In this document: piece after piece, positions 51,627 to 60,209 of the stretch
Numbering within the stretch: the stretch's first letter is position 1
Layout: every line of letters begins with the position of its first letter
Origin: Thioalkalivibrio paradoxus
GTDB lineage: Bacteria; Pseudomonadota; Gammaproteobacteria; Ectothiorhodospirales; Ectothiorhodospiraceae
Reading direction: 5' to 3'
DNA length: 64,000 bases
Assembly: GCA_011390565.1 (NCBI GenBank)
Contig: JAABSC010000001.1
Coordinates: 248,001-312,000, forward strand
Notes under the pieces: model-generated
Told to the model about the DNA's origin: nothing
Seen by the model: the letters and a program-made list of their open reading frames with translations, nothing else
Database searches by the model: none
Translations under genes and position numbers: made by a program

Positions 51627-52919
51627 TCATCCGCGCGGGCGGAGCCACGGTTCGAGCATCTCGAGCGTACGGCGGGTTGCGCCACGATTGGCGTCCAGCA
51701 CCTGCGCGGCTCGCGCGGCCATGTCGGCGCCGGCCTGCGGGTCCCGCACCCAGGCGTCCAGAGCCTCGAGCAGCCCGGTGGCGTTGTGCACGGTCAGGAT
51801 CGCCTGGGCCGCCGAGAGCAGAGCCATCGCGTGGGCGAAGTTGCGCATGTCCGGCCCGGTCACCACCGGGCAGCCGGCCGCCGCCGGTTCCAGGGGGTTC
51901 TGTCCGCCGTGGTCGACCAGGCTGCCGCCAACGAAGGCGGCATCGGCGAGCGCATACAGGGTGGCGAGTTCACCCAGGGTGTCCAGCACGACCACGTCGG
52001 CCGCAGTGCCGCCGGCCGCCATTTGCGAGCGGGGAACGGCCGCAAGGCCGCCCGCGCGCGCCTGGGCGAGGACTTCCCGGGTCCTTGCGGGATGACGCGG
52101 CGCCACCAGCAGCTGCAGGCGTCGATCGGGGTGGCGCCGGCCCAGCGCGCGGTGGGTCTCGAACAGTGTGGCTTCCTCCCCGGGATGGGTGGAGCCGGCG
52201 AGCCAGAGCCAGTCAGCCGCGAAGGCGTCACGCTCGAGTTCCCCCGGTCCGGGCGGTGCGACGTCGAACTTCAGGTTGCCGGTGACTGCAACCCTGGTGG
52301 CCCCGAGATCGCGAAACGCGGCCGCATCCGATTCCGACTGGGCCCCGACCGCGGTGAGGCCAGCGAGCAGGGGGGCGTACAGGACCCGGAATCTGCGGTA
52401 GCGTTCGCGTATTCCCGGACTCAGGCGCGCGTTCACGACGATGACGGGAACGGTGGCGCGTGCGCTCGCGCGCAGCAGGTTGGGCCAGAGTTCGGTCTCG
52501 ATCAAAACCAGGGTTCGCGGTTTCAGAACCCGAAAAAGGCGCCGCAACGCCCAGGGGAGGTCCAGCGGCAGATAGCGCACCTGTACCGGCAGGCCCGCGG
52601 CCTGCATCCGCTCGGCCTCGGCACGTCCGGCCGGGGTGGCCGTGGTCAGTTGAATACGCGCGCTCCAACCGTCCACCACCAGCGCTCGAATCAGTTGTCC
52701 GGCGACACGCATCTCGCCCAGCGACACGGCATGAATCCAGAGGTCGCAGGGGGATGACTCGGGGTGTTTTCCGGTGAGCCGCTCGCGCAAGTGCCGCCGA
52801 TACCCCGGCTCGCGCCGTGACCGCCAGACGAAGTACAGGAGGATCCACGGGACCATCAGGTGCAGCAGCAGGTTGTACCCCACGCTGGCGAACCGGAAGC
52901 GCAGGTCGACCAGGCTCAA
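51627..52919 (-). CDS. waaA: 3-deoxy-D-manno-octulosonic acid transferase (Kdo transferase)
   Basis: WaaA adds Kdo to lipid IVA at the inner-membrane cytoplasmic face. The 430-residue GT30/GT-B protein has an N-terminal membrane anchor (NLLLHLMVPWILLYFVW, about 15-31), WIHAVSLGEMR, LIETELWPNLL, LAGSTHPGEE, VAPRHPAR and GGSLVDHGGQNPLEPAA. The start is taken as TTG 52917-52919; the GTG at 52881-52883 is also possible. Its position between gmhB and lpxL fits a single LPS operon. Whether it adds one or two Kdo residues cannot be read from sequence; the kdkA gene nearby would suit a mono-Kdo core. Confidence 0.94.
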   Translation of the reverse strand: MSLVDLRFRFASVGYNLLLHLMVPWILLYFVWRSRREPGYRRHLRERLTGKHPESSPCDLWIHAVSLGEMRVAGQLIRALVVDGWSARIQLTTATPAGRAEAERMQAAGLPVQVRYLPLDLPWALRRLFRVLKPRTLVLIETELWPNLLRASARATVPVIVVNARLSPGIRERYRRFRVLYAPLLAGLTAVGAQSESDAAAFRDLGATRVAVTGNLKFDVAPPGPGELERDAFAADWLWLAGSTHPGEEATLFETHRALGRRHPDRRLQLLVAPRHPARTREVLAQARAGGLAAVPRSQMAAGGTAADVVVLDTLGELATLYALADAAFVGGSLVDHGGQNPLEPAAAGCPVVTGPDMRNFAHAMALLSAAQAILTVHNATGLLEALDAWVRDPQAGADMAARAAQVLDANRGATRRTLEMLEPWLRPRG

Positions 52920-52984
52920 TCGAGCGCCCCTGAATGCCGTGGTCGGACCGGGGCAAGACGTTGGCGGGGGTTGGCGCGCATGCG

Positions 52985-53536
52985 TCAGGTTCCGCTTTCG
53001 CGCGAGCTTCCGGACGACTCGAGAATCCGGTTCGCGACCGCGTGCCAGTCACCGGCGACAAAGTCCGCTGCCCCGGGATCCGTCTGCGTCGCGTGATCCT
53101 GCAGCAGAATGGTGCGGCAGCCGGCAAGGCGCCCCGCCTCGACGTCCGACGGTTTGTCTCCGACCATGAAGCTCTGCTGCAGATTGGCGCCAAGCCGCCT
53201 GGCCGAGCGCAGGATCATCCGTGGAGAAGGTTTTCGACAGTCGCATCGGTCCTCGGGCGCGTGCAGGCAGTACTGCGCGTCGTCGACCGTGATCCCCCGT
53301 TCCGCCAGCAATGTGAGCAGTTGCCGGTGCACCGCGGCCACGGCTTCGGGGCCGAAATAGCCGCGGCCGACGCCGGATTGATTGCTGATGATCGCCAGCA
53401 GGTAACCGGCCTCCCGGCAGGCCGCCAGCCCCTCGGCCACACCGGGAAGCAATTGCACCTGGGCCGGATCCCGGGGATAGCCGACATCCACCATCAGGGT
53501 TCCGTCGCGATCGAGGAACACCGCCCGTCGGTTCAT
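52985..53536 (-). CDS. gmhB: D-glycero-beta-D-manno-heptose 1,7-bisphosphate 7-phosphatase
   Basis: A HAD phosphatase of ADP-heptose synthesis, 183 residues. It has the nucleophile motif FLDRDGTL (about 7-14), IISNQSGVGRG, the zinc-binding YCLHAPEDRCDCRKPSP segment, and the Mg motif VGDKPSDVEAG. Its ATG overlaps the gmhA stop (53533-53536), so the two heptose enzymes are translationally coupled. waaA follows after 65 bases. Confidence 0.95.
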   Translation of the reverse strand: MNRRAVFLDRDGTLMVDVGYPRDPAQVQLLPGVAEGLAACREAGYLLAIISNQSGVGRGYFGPEAVAAVHRQLLTLLAERGITVDDAQYCLHAPEDRCDCRKPSPRMILRSARRLGANLQQSFMVGDKPSDVEAGRLAGCRTILLQDHATQTDPGAADFVAGDWHAVANRILESSGSSRESGT

Positions 53537-54147
53537 TCCGCCCTGGCTCCGGGTCCCGCCTCCATCGGAATGCGTCCCTCGGCGACGGCTTCGTCCACGC
53601 CCTGGCAGATCAGGTGACCGATGGTGATGTGGCTCTCCTGGATTCGGGCCGTGTTGGTGGAAGGTACGCGCAGGCAGATGTCCACCTGGCTCAGGAGCTT
53701 CCCGCCGTCGTCGCCCGTCAGTGCGATGGTGACCAGCCCCATCGCGCCCGCGGCCTCGATCGCCCGGAGCACGTTCGGCGAGTTGCCGCTGGTGGAGAGC
53801 CCGATCGCCACATCCCCGGGACGCCCGAGCCCCTGGATCTGGCGCAGGAAGACGTGCTCGAAACCATAGTCATTGCCGATGCTGGTGAGGATCGACGTGT
53901 CGGTGGTCAGCGCGAGTGCCGGAAGGGGGCGGCGTTCGCGTGTGAAGCGCCCCACCAGTTCCGCAGCCAGGTGCTGGGAATCCGCCGCGCTGCCGCCATT
54001 GCCAAAGAAGAACACGGTGTGGCCCAGCGCCAGCGCCCGCACGACCGCTTCCACGGCTTCGAGGATGGTTCCGGCCTGCTCGTCCGCAAGCCGCATCTTG
54101 ATTCTTGCGCTTTCGCGCAGGACTTCGCTGAGCGTATCCGGGGTCAT
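53533..54147 (-). CDS. gmhA: Sedoheptulose-7-phosphate isomerase (SIS domain)
   Basis: GmhA converts sedoheptulose 7-phosphate to D-glycero-D-manno-heptose 7-phosphate, the first step of ADP-heptose synthesis. The 204-residue SIS protein has FFFGNGGSAADSQHLAAELVGRF, TSIGNDYGFEHVF, GLSTSGNSPNVLRAI and ESHITIGHLICQGVDE. It heads the minus-strand group gmhA-gmhB-waaA-lpxL and diverges from hldE, which supplies the next enzymes. DiaA-type SIS proteins look similar, but the gene context favours GmhA. Confidence 0.93.
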   Translation of the reverse strand: MTPDTLSEVLRESARIKMRLADEQAGTILEAVEAVVRALALGHTVFFFGNGGSAADSQHLAAELVGRFTRERRPLPALALTTDTSILTSIGNDYGFEHVFLRQIQGLGRPGDVAIGLSTSGNSPNVLRAIEAAGAMGLVTIALTGDDGGKLLSQVDICLRVPSTNTARIQESHITIGHLICQGVDEAVAEGRIPMEAGPGARAE

Positions 54148-54169
54148 CGCAGCACCATCGGGACGAAGA

Positions 54170-54197
54170 TTCTGAGCTTATCAGGAATCGGTATACT
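54170..54197 (+). promoter_or_regulatory. Candidate sigma-70 promoter of hldE
   Basis: A good -10 box TATACT (54192-54197) lies 36 bases before the hldE ATG, with a poor -35 candidate TTCTGA (54170-54175) at 16-base spacing. The 85-base gap must also contain the divergent gmhA promoter. Confidence 0.4.
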
Positions 54198-54232
54198 GGG
54201 CCGCGACATTCCAGCCGTCGGCGCAGCACATC

Positions 54233-55660
54233 ATGAAGCTCAGCCTCCCCGATTTCGATGGGTTCCGGATTCTGGTCGCGGGAGACCTGATGCTCGACCG
54301 TTACTGGCTCGGGGCCACGGAGCGCATTTCGCCCGAGGCGCCCGTGCCGGTGGTGCACGTGAACGCGACCGAGGAACGCCCCGGCGGCGCGGGCAACGTC
54401 GCGTTGAACCTCTCCGCCCTCGGGATCGTGCCCGCGCTCGTGGGCGCGACCGGCGACGACGAAGCGGGCTGGCGACTGGATCAACTTCTGACCCGGGCCG
54501 GGGTCGACTGTCACTTCCAGCGCCGGTCGGGCGCGGCGACGATCACCAAGCTGCGCGTGATCAGCCGCAATCAGCAGCTGATCCGTCTGGATTTCGAGGA
54601 CGGGTTCCCCGGTCTGGAAGCTGCCGACCTGTTGCCCCAGTATCAGCCCCTGCTCCAGGGTTCCAGCGTCGTCGTGTTGTCGGATTATGCCAAGGGCGCG
54701 CTGCGGGCACCGGATCGATTGATTCAGGCGGCCCGGGACGCCGGAGTTCCCGTGCTGGTTGACCCGAAGGGGCGGGATTTTGCCCGATATCGGGGTGCCC
54801 ATCTGATCACGCCGAATTTCTCGGAATTCGAGGCCGTGGTCGGTCCCTGCACGGATACCGACGAATTGGTTCGGCGTGGGGAGGCATTGCTGGTCGACTG
54901 TGGCATTGCCGCGCTGCTGGTGACGCGTGGCGCGGAGGGCATGAGCCTGATTCGCCCCGGGCAGACTCCCCTGCATCTGCCCGCGCGCGCGCGCGAGGTG
55001 TTCGATGTGACGGGTGCCGGGGATACCGTCATCGCCCTGCTCGCAGCCGGTATCGCCGCGGGGCTCGAGTTGCCCCAGGCGACGGCCCTGGCCAACCTGG
55101 CGGCCGGCATCGTGGTCGGCAAGCTCGGCACCGCGACGGTGTCGGTGGCCGAGTTGCGCCGGCAACTCCGCGAGCAGGACGACGCCAGCCATGGCGTGGT
55201 GGACGAGGAAACGCTGATGACCACCGTCGCGGATGCGCGGGCGCACGGCGAACGCATCGTGATGACCAACGGCTGCTTCGATCTGCTCCACGCCGGGCAC
55301 GTCGCGTACCTGGAGCAGGCACGCGCACGCGGTGACCGCCTCGTCGTCGCGGTGAACGACGATGCTTCCGTCCGCCGCCTCAAGGGCGAGAGCCGGCCGG
55401 TCAATCCACTGGCGCAGCGGATGGCGGTGCTGGCGGGGCTGGCGTCGGTGGATTGGGTCGTGCCGTTCTCCGAGGACACGCCGGCGCGCCTGATCGGCCG
55501 GGTTCTGCCGGACGTGCTGGTGAAGGGGGGAGACTACCGCCCTGCGGACATCGCCGGGTACGACGCGGTCGTCGCGAGCGGCGGATCGGTGGAAATCCTG
55601 GATTTTCTGGACGGCTGTTCCACCAGCGCGATGCTGGAGCGCCTGCGGGCGGGTTCCTGA
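54233..55660 (+). CDS. hldE: Bifunctional heptose 7-phosphate kinase / heptose 1-phosphate adenylyltransferase
   Basis: HldE phosphorylates D-glycero-D-manno-heptose 7-phosphate and later adenylates the 1-phosphate to ADP-heptose. The 475-residue protein has an N-terminal ribokinase-type domain (about 1-315; GDLMLDRYWLG, RPGGAGNVALNLSALG, DVTGAGDTVIALLAAG). A C-terminal nucleotidyltransferase follows (about 340-470; TNGCFDLLHAGHVAYLEQA, LPDVLVKGGDY). Length and order match E. coli HldE (477). kdkA follows 12 bases after its stop. Confidence 0.97.
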   Translation: MKLSLPDFDGFRILVAGDLMLDRYWLGATERISPEAPVPVVHVNATEERPGGAGNVALNLSALGIVPALVGATGDDEAGWRLDQLLTRAGVDCHFQRRSGAATITKLRVISRNQQLIRLDFEDGFPGLEAADLLPQYQPLLQGSSVVVLSDYAKGALRAPDRLIQAARDAGVPVLVDPKGRDFARYRGAHLITPNFSEFEAVVGPCTDTDELVRRGEALLVDCGIAALLVTRGAEGMSLIRPGQTPLHLPARAREVFDVTGAGDTVIALLAAGIAAGLELPQATALANLAAGIVVGKLGTATVSVAELRRQLREQDDASHGVVDEETLMTTVADARAHGERIVMTNGCFDLLHAGHVAYLEQARARGDRLVVAVNDDASVRRLKGESRPVNPLAQRMAVLAGLASVDWVVPFSEDTPARLIGRVLPDVLVKGGDYRPADIAGYDAVVASGGSVEILDFLDGCSTSAMLERLRAGS

Positions 55661-55672
55661 GACTGCGTCGAG

Positions 55673-56434
55673 ATGGACTGGAGCGTACGGAGAACGGATT
55701 CCGGTTACCTGATTTACGACAACGCGCTTCCGGAGGCGCCTGCCCACTGGATGTTCGATGACGCCGCCCTGTCCGAGCGGGATCTGGTCCGGGAACGCCG
55801 CGGGGACGGCCGCGGCGAAGTCGTTTTTCATGACCCCCCGATGACCGGGTCGACCGGCCAGTGGGTCTTGCGCCATTACCACCGTGGCGGCGCAGTGGCG
55901 CGGATCCTCGGCGACCGCTACCTCTGGACAGGTCTGGGCCGCAGCCGGCCCTGGCGCGAATTCGCCCTGACGGCGAAGATGTACGGCGAGGGGTTGCCCG
56001 TGCCGCGCCCGTTGACGGCGGCCCTCTGGACCGGGGGTCCATTCTACCGGGCGGATCTGGTAACCCAGCGGATTCCCGAGGCCCAGCCAATGGACGCCCT
56101 GCTGCAACGGGGTCGTCTGACCAGCCGCACCTGGCAGGATGTCGGTCGCTGCGTACGTCGTTTTCACGATGCCGGCTATTGTCATGCGGACCTGAACAGC
56201 CGGAACATCCTGGTCGACGCGGCGCAGAAAATCTGGCTGCTGGACTGGGATCGAGGACGCCGTCAGCCATCCGGTGCCTGGCGCGAGGCCAATCTCCGCC
56301 GTCTGCAACGCGATCTGGAGAAACGCCGGCGCCTGTATCGGCAGTGGCATTACGCCGACTCCGATTTCGCCGCCCTGCGCTCCGCCTATGAGGCCGTGCG
56401 CTCCGCAAACCCCGCGGCGACGCAGCATGACTGA
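55673..56434 (+). CDS. kdkA: 3-deoxy-D-manno-octulosonic acid kinase
   Basis: KdkA phosphorylates the Kdo residue of lipid A-Kdo in bacteria such as Haemophilus that have a mono-Kdo core. The 253-residue protein belongs to the Kdo/WaaP kinase family. It has VLRHYHRGG (ATP-binding Lys replaced by the family's own pattern), EFALTAKMYGEGLPVPRP, the catalytic CHADLNSRNILVD, and LLDWDRGR as the metal-binding Asp. Its stop overlaps the start of the GT9 gene. WaaP-type heptose kinase is the alternative but the length and HADLN context favour KdkA. Confidence 0.9.
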   Translation: MDWSVRRTDSGYLIYDNALPEAPAHWMFDDAALSERDLVRERRGDGRGEVVFHDPPMTGSTGQWVLRHYHRGGAVARILGDRYLWTGLGRSRPWREFALTAKMYGEGLPVPRPLTAALWTGGPFYRADLVTQRIPEAQPMDALLQRGRLTSRTWQDVGRCVRRFHDAGYCHADLNSRNILVDAAQKIWLLDWDRGRRQPSGAWREANLRRLQRDLEKRRRLYRQWHYADSDFAALRSAYEAVRSANPAATQHD

Positions 56435-57497
56435 GCCCGGGAATTCTTCCGCGCCCGCCGCCCCCGCGAGCCTGTGCATTTTCCGGTTGTCGGCGATCGG
56501 CGACGCGACCCACGTCGTGCCTGTCGTCCGAACGGTCCAGCGCTTCTGGCCCGAAACTGCGATCACCTGGGTGATCGGACGGACCGAGGCATCTCTTCTC
56601 GGGGATCTCCCCGGCGTGACTTTCCGCGTGCTGACCAAGCAGGATGGTATCCGGAGTTGCCGGCGCCGCTTGCGCGAGGCCGAGGGCGGGCGAGTCCACG
56701 ACGTCATTCTCCAGATGCAGGCCTCCTTGCGGGCCAGCCTCATCGCCTCGGGCCTGCAGGGGCGACGGCGGGTCGGGTTCGACCGCGAGCGGGCGGTCAA
56801 CGGCCAGTGGCTGTTCACCCGGGAGCGCATTGCGGCGCGGCCGCGGGAACACGTGCTGGACGGGTTCTTCGGTTTTCTGGAGCAGGCTGGACTCCCCGAG
56901 CGTGAGCTGCGCTGGGACATTCCACTGACCGAAGAGGCCATCGCCTACGCACAGCGTATGCTGCCGGCAGGGGAGCCGCTGCTGACGATCAGCCCGTGTT
57001 CCAGCCAGCGGTTTCGAAACTATCGGGACTGGCCGGTGGCGCGTTTCGTGGCGGTTGCGGAATACGCTTCCGCTCGCGGCTTCCGGGTGGTGCTTACCGG
57101 TGGGAAGTCGCCCCGGGAGCGGCAGTATGCGGACGCCATCGCCGCCGGTTGCAGGCAGCCGGTGATCGACCTTGTGGGCCGCACCAGCCTCAAGGAACTG
57201 GCTGCCGTGACAGCACGCAGCCGGTGCCTGGTGGGACCCGACTCCGGCCCGGTGCATATGGCAAGCGCGTTTGATGTGCCGGCCATCGGTCTTTATGCGA
57301 CATCCAATCCGCTCAGGACGGGGCCTTACCGCAATCGGGGCTACGTCGTCGATCGTTACCCGGACGCCGTGCGTCGGTTTCTGAACAGTGATCCCGAGAA
57401 CCTGCGGTGGGGCACGCGCGTGCGCCACCCGGACGCCATGGACCTGATTACGGTCGACGACGTCTGCCAGCAGATCGACCGTCTGGTGCAGTGCTGA
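56427..57497 (+). CDS. Glycosyltransferase family 9 (heptosyltransferase-like)
   Basis: A 356-residue GT-B protein with LCIFRLSAIGDATHVVPVVR at the start, SPCSSQRFRNYRDWP in the middle, and VGPDSGPVHMASAFDVPAIGLY, the ADP-sugar-binding region of heptosyltransferases. It probably adds heptose to the LPS inner core, consistent with hldE and kdkA upstream; WaaC, WaaF and WaaQ roles cannot be separated. I chose the ATG at 56427, which overlaps kdkA by 8 bases; the longer open frame lies inside kdkA. Confidence 0.9.
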   Translation: MTEPGNSSAPAAPASLCIFRLSAIGDATHVVPVVRTVQRFWPETAITWVIGRTEASLLGDLPGVTFRVLTKQDGIRSCRRRLREAEGGRVHDVILQMQASLRASLIASGLQGRRRVGFDRERAVNGQWLFTRERIAARPREHVLDGFFGFLEQAGLPERELRWDIPLTEEAIAYAQRMLPAGEPLLTISPCSSQRFRNYRDWPVARFVAVAEYASARGFRVVLTGGKSPRERQYADAIAAGCRQPVIDLVGRTSLKELAAVTARSRCLVGPDSGPVHMASAFDVPAIGLYATSNPLRTGPYRNRGYVVDRYPDAVRRFLNSDPENLRWGTRVRHPDAMDLITVDDVCQQIDRLVQC

Positions 57498-57515
57498 GCG
57501 CGTCCCCGCGCGTTT

Positions 57516-58082
57516 CTATCGCTTCCGCCACTCGAAGCGATCCAGAAAGTTCAGGGGCGTACCGCAGCACGTGCAGCGATAGCGGTGGCTGCCCTTCTGG
57601 AGCAGGGAGTGGCGTCTTGGGCCGAGGCGGTGTTCCTGGCAGGCGCAGCGATACAGGTAAACGCGACTTCGGCGCCCGGTGAGCGGCGTGCTGTGGGTCA
57701 CATCGGGTGGGAATCCCAGGGTTTTCATGACGTCCCGCCACTCGGAACCATGGGGCCTCACCCTTTTCAGGCCAAAGCGTCGATACACGATCGAATGCGC
57801 GACTTCGTGAGCGACCGTGGCAGGGAAATGCGCGTGCCAGTCGACGCGAAACGCCTCGGCATTGAACCGCAGAATCTCCTGACCATTGATCAATCGCCAC
57901 TGGCCTGCTGCGCGCCCTCGCAGATCGAGCCGGACCGAGGCCGGGTGGGGTACCCCCATCCTCGAATAAAATCCCCGTGCCGCGCTTGTTATTTTCGCCT
58001 CATGAAAAGACTCATCGGGCGCGGAATGAAAAACCGCAAGGCCCCCGCATTCGCGGTTATTGTCTGTTTTGGCAATTTGCAT
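57516..58082 (-). CDS. SprT-like zinc metalloprotein
   Basis: The 188-residue product has the SprT-family active site HEVAHSIVYRRFG (HExxH) with the third ligand in PHGSEWRDVM. A C-terminal zinc ribbon follows (CACQEH and, 24 residues later, CTCCG). The N-terminal 40 residues vary. Eukaryotic Spartan relatives cut DNA-protein crosslinks; the role of bacterial SprT is not settled. The ATG at 58080-58082 lacks an obvious ribosome site, so the start is uncertain. It diverges from the coiled-coil gene across 68 AT-rich bases and converges on the GT9 gene with only 18 bases between stops. Confidence 0.87.
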   Translation of the reverse strand: MQIAKTDNNRECGGLAVFHSAPDESFHEAKITSAARGFYSRMGVPHPASVRLDLRGRAAGQWRLINGQEILRFNAEAFRVDWHAHFPATVAHEVAHSIVYRRFGLKRVRPHGSEWRDVMKTLGFPPDVTHSTPLTGRRSRVYLYRCACQEHRLGPRRHSLLQKGSHRYRCTCCGTPLNFLDRFEWRKR

Positions 58083-58150
58083 TATTTTATTTGGAACAAA
58101 GTCCCGGTTTCGGGAGTCTTGAACATACCAATAACGACAGGAGACAGTTC
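58083..58150. promoter_or_regulatory. AT-rich divergent promoter region
   Basis: The 68 bases between the divergent sprT-like and coiled-coil genes are clearly richer in A and T than their surroundings and must carry both promoters. No confident -35/-10 pair is assignable. AGGAG at 58139-58143 is the ribosome site of the rightward gene. Confidence 0.5.
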
Positions 58151-58594
58151 GTGGCTGCGGAAAAGAAAAGCATCTCGGATTTGAGTGCTGAGGAATTATA
58201 TGCGCTCGCTCGGGAACGTGAACAGCAGGAGGCCGAGCATCAGGCGGAAGCACTGCGGAAGAAGCGTGAAGCCCTGAAGCAGAAGCGCAAGGAAATAGTG
58301 GCCCGGCACCGTACTGAACTGGCCGAGATCGATCGCCAGATCCGCGACATGGGTGGACGCGCACCGAAAGCGCGCGCCGCGGGTGGACGCCGTCGCGGCA
58401 GCATCTCCGGCGGCACCATCAGTCAGAAGCTTTGCGACATCGTCGCTACGCAGCCTTCGATGGGCATCAGTGAGATCCGTGAGCAGGCAGTGGCGGCCGG
58501 GATCGACCCAAAGAACATCAGCCAGACGCTCGCTTACCTGAAGCGCCAGGGGCGGTTGGTGTCACCGCGCCGCGGTGTGTACAGCACGGCTTGA
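58151..58594 (+). CDS. Coiled-coil protein with C-terminal winged-helix-like domain
   Basis: I do not recognise this 147-residue protein. A highly charged helix (about 8-68, rich in Glu, Lys, Arg, Ala) predicts a coiled coil. Basic Gly/Arg-rich residues follow (about 70-87), then a C-terminal domain (about 90-147: TISQKLCDIVATQPSMGISE, then EQAVAAG and QTLAYLKRQGRLVSPRRGVY) that looks like a winged helix with a basic wing. A DNA-binding, possibly nucleoid-associated or regulatory, role is inferred. The start is GTG with AGGAG 7 bases upstream. A strong terminator follows. Confidence 0.8.
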   Translation: MAAEKKSISDLSAEELYALAREREQQEAEHQAEALRKKREALKQKRKEIVARHRTELAEIDRQIRDMGGRAPKARAAGGRRRGSISGGTISQKLCDIVATQPSMGISEIREQAVAAGIDPKNISQTLAYLKRQGRLVSPRRGVYSTA

Positions 58595-58638
58595 CCTTTC
58601 CTGCCGGAGTGCGGGGTTCCGATCCGGCACAATGATCG

Positions 58639-58678
58639 CGAAAACGACGGGTGGCCCGCAGGGAACCCGTCGTTTTCG
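58639..58678. terminator. Bidirectional terminator
   Basis: A 14-bp perfect stem (58639-58652 with 58665-58678, 12-base loop) has an A-tract at the foot of the left arm and a T-tract at the foot of the right arm, so it can terminate both the coiled-coil gene and the converging rnd gene, whose stop is 17 bases away. Confidence 0.85.
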
Positions 58679-58694
58679 TTGCGGTAGAAGGGGT

Positions 58695-59873
58695 TCAGCG
58701 GGACTCGTTTACCGGGGCGCCCACTGAATCACGTATCTCGACCGAGCGTCCGGAACAACGCAGTTGCGTCTCTCCAGCAAGCCAGCGCTGGAGTTCCAGG
58801 CCCGCCACCTGCCGTCGCCATCCCCGGGCGAGCGCGGCCGTATCTTCGCCCCGGATCAGCGCAATCACGTCGCGGCGACTGCCTACCGCTTCCGGTCCGA
58901 CGCGCTGAAGGCGTGCAAGCTCGCGCAACAGGGCCAGGGCCATGTCTGCGAGCACTTCCTCGGCTTCGGTGAGGGAGCGCGGGCGCGCGATTTCGGGCCA
59001 GGACTCTTTCGGCGCCGCGGCTCCTTTTTGCACGGCCTGCAGCAACGTGTCCACCTGAGAATCCCGCAAACTCTTGGGGAAGCCGCGCAGATCCTGAAGT
59101 GCTCGGCGATCGGAAGGTCGCGCGCGGGCAACCGCCACCAGCACATCGTCGCTCAGGATCCAGCGACGGGGGCGGTCGAGCGCCAGTGCTTCGTTCTCAC
59201 GCCATGCAGCGAGTTCCCGCAATACGGCGAGTTCCTTCGATTTCATCCGCTTGTGTCCGCTCACTCGGCGCCACGCACCTTCCGGGTCCGGACGGTAGTT
59301 TTCGGCGCGGGACAGTGCGTCCATCTCCGGTTGCAACCATTCGAGTCGTCCCGCATCGGACAGCTCTTCCCGGAGCAGCACGAACATCTGGGCGAGGTAG
59401 CGCACGTCGTCGCGCGCATATACCAGCTGGCCTGTCTGCAGAGGACGCCGAGACCAGTCCGTGCGTGCCTGGGTCTTGTCCAGTTCATGGCTGAGAACGT
59501 TCTGAACGAGATTCGCGTAGCCGATCTGTTCGCCGTGTCCGAGCAGGCTGGCTGCAATCTGGGTGTCGAAAACAGGGGCTGGAACCTTTCCCGTGACATG
59601 ATAAAGGACTTCCATGTCCTGGCCCGCTGCGTGGAACACCTTGAGAATGCCGGGGTCGTTCAACAGGTTGACCAATCGGGAGAGATCATCCAGCGCCAAC
59701 GGATCGACGCAACCGATGTGCTCCAGGGTGGCCAGTTGGATCAGGCACAACTGTGCATGGTAGGTCTTTTCCCGCATGAACTCGGTATCGACAGCGACCC
59801 ATGAATTCTCAGACAACGCCTGGACGAATTCCTCAAGATCAGAGGTTTCGGTGATCAGGCCGTGGTCATGCAT
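58695..59873 (-). CDS. rnd: Ribonuclease D
   Basis: RNase D is a 3'-5' exoribonuclease that trims tRNA and other small RNA ends. The 392-residue protein has the DEDD exonuclease domain (about 1-190; VAVDTEFMREKTYHAQLCLI, FHAAGQDMEVL, ARDDVRYLAQMF) and HRDC-type domains after about 210. I set the start at the ATG at 59871-59873, where homology begins (HDHGLITETSDLEEF); it overlaps the DUF1244 stop by 8 bases. Confidence 0.95.
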   Translation of the reverse strand: MHDHGLITETSDLEEFVQALSENSWVAVDTEFMREKTYHAQLCLIQLATLEHIGCVDPLALDDLSRLVNLLNDPGILKVFHAAGQDMEVLYHVTGKVPAPVFDTQIAASLLGHGEQIGYANLVQNVLSHELDKTQARTDWSRRPLQTGQLVYARDDVRYLAQMFVLLREELSDAGRLEWLQPEMDALSRAENYRPDPEGAWRRVSGHKRMKSKELAVLRELAAWRENEALALDRPRRWILSDDVLVAVARARPSDRRALQDLRGFPKSLRDSQVDTLLQAVQKGAAAPKESWPEIARPRSLTEAEEVLADMALALLRELARLQRVGPEAVGSRRDVIALIRGEDTAALARGWRRQVAGLELQRWLAGETQLRCSGRSVEIRDSVGAPVNESR

Positions 59874-60177
59874 CGGGCGCACCCTTTGTTTTCCGTGACT
59901 GCTCGAAGGCGGTGATCTGGTCAGGGCTGGCTTCCAGCTGATACTGCCGCTTCCACTCGGCATAGGGCATTCCATAAACGATTTCCCGCCCCTGTTCGAG
60001 ATCGAGTTCGATCCCCTTGTCGGCAGCGGCTGCCACGTACCATTTTGCGAGGCAGTTGCGACAGAAACCCGCAAGGTTCATCAAGTCAAGGTTCTGTACA
60101 TCCTTCCGCTCATCGAGATGGCGCAACAGGTGACGAAATACCGCCGCTTCGATTTCGACTCGTGTCTTGTCGTCCAT
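59866..60177 (-). CDS. DUF1244 family protein
   Basis: This is a small 103-residue helical protein of the DUF1244 family, recognisable by FRHLLRHLDERKDVQNLDLM, LAGFCRNCLAKWY and GMPYAEWKRQYQ. The function is unknown; the conserved Cys pair (FCRNC) might bind metal. It lies 32 bases downstream of mreD and overlaps rnd, so it may be read from the mre transcript. Confidence 0.9.
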   Translation of the reverse strand: MDDKTRVEIEAAVFRHLLRHLDERKDVQNLDLMNLAGFCRNCLAKWYVAAAADKGIELDLEQGREIVYGMPYAEWKRQYQLEASPDQITAFEQSRKTKGAPDA

Positions 60178-60209
60178 TTGAGGATCCTGTTTTCATGGGG
60201 TTTCCGGGT

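Noticed and set aside
54978..54996. A run of alternating C and G within hldE
   Set aside because: It encodes ordinary residues (PARAREV) of the kinase domain; codon use in GC-rich DNA explains it.
53870..56941. A 1023-codon minus-strand open frame opposite gmhA, hldE, kdkA and the GT9 gene
   Set aside because: It crosses four recognised genes and a divergent promoter and shows no coherent domain; typical GC-rich antisense frame.
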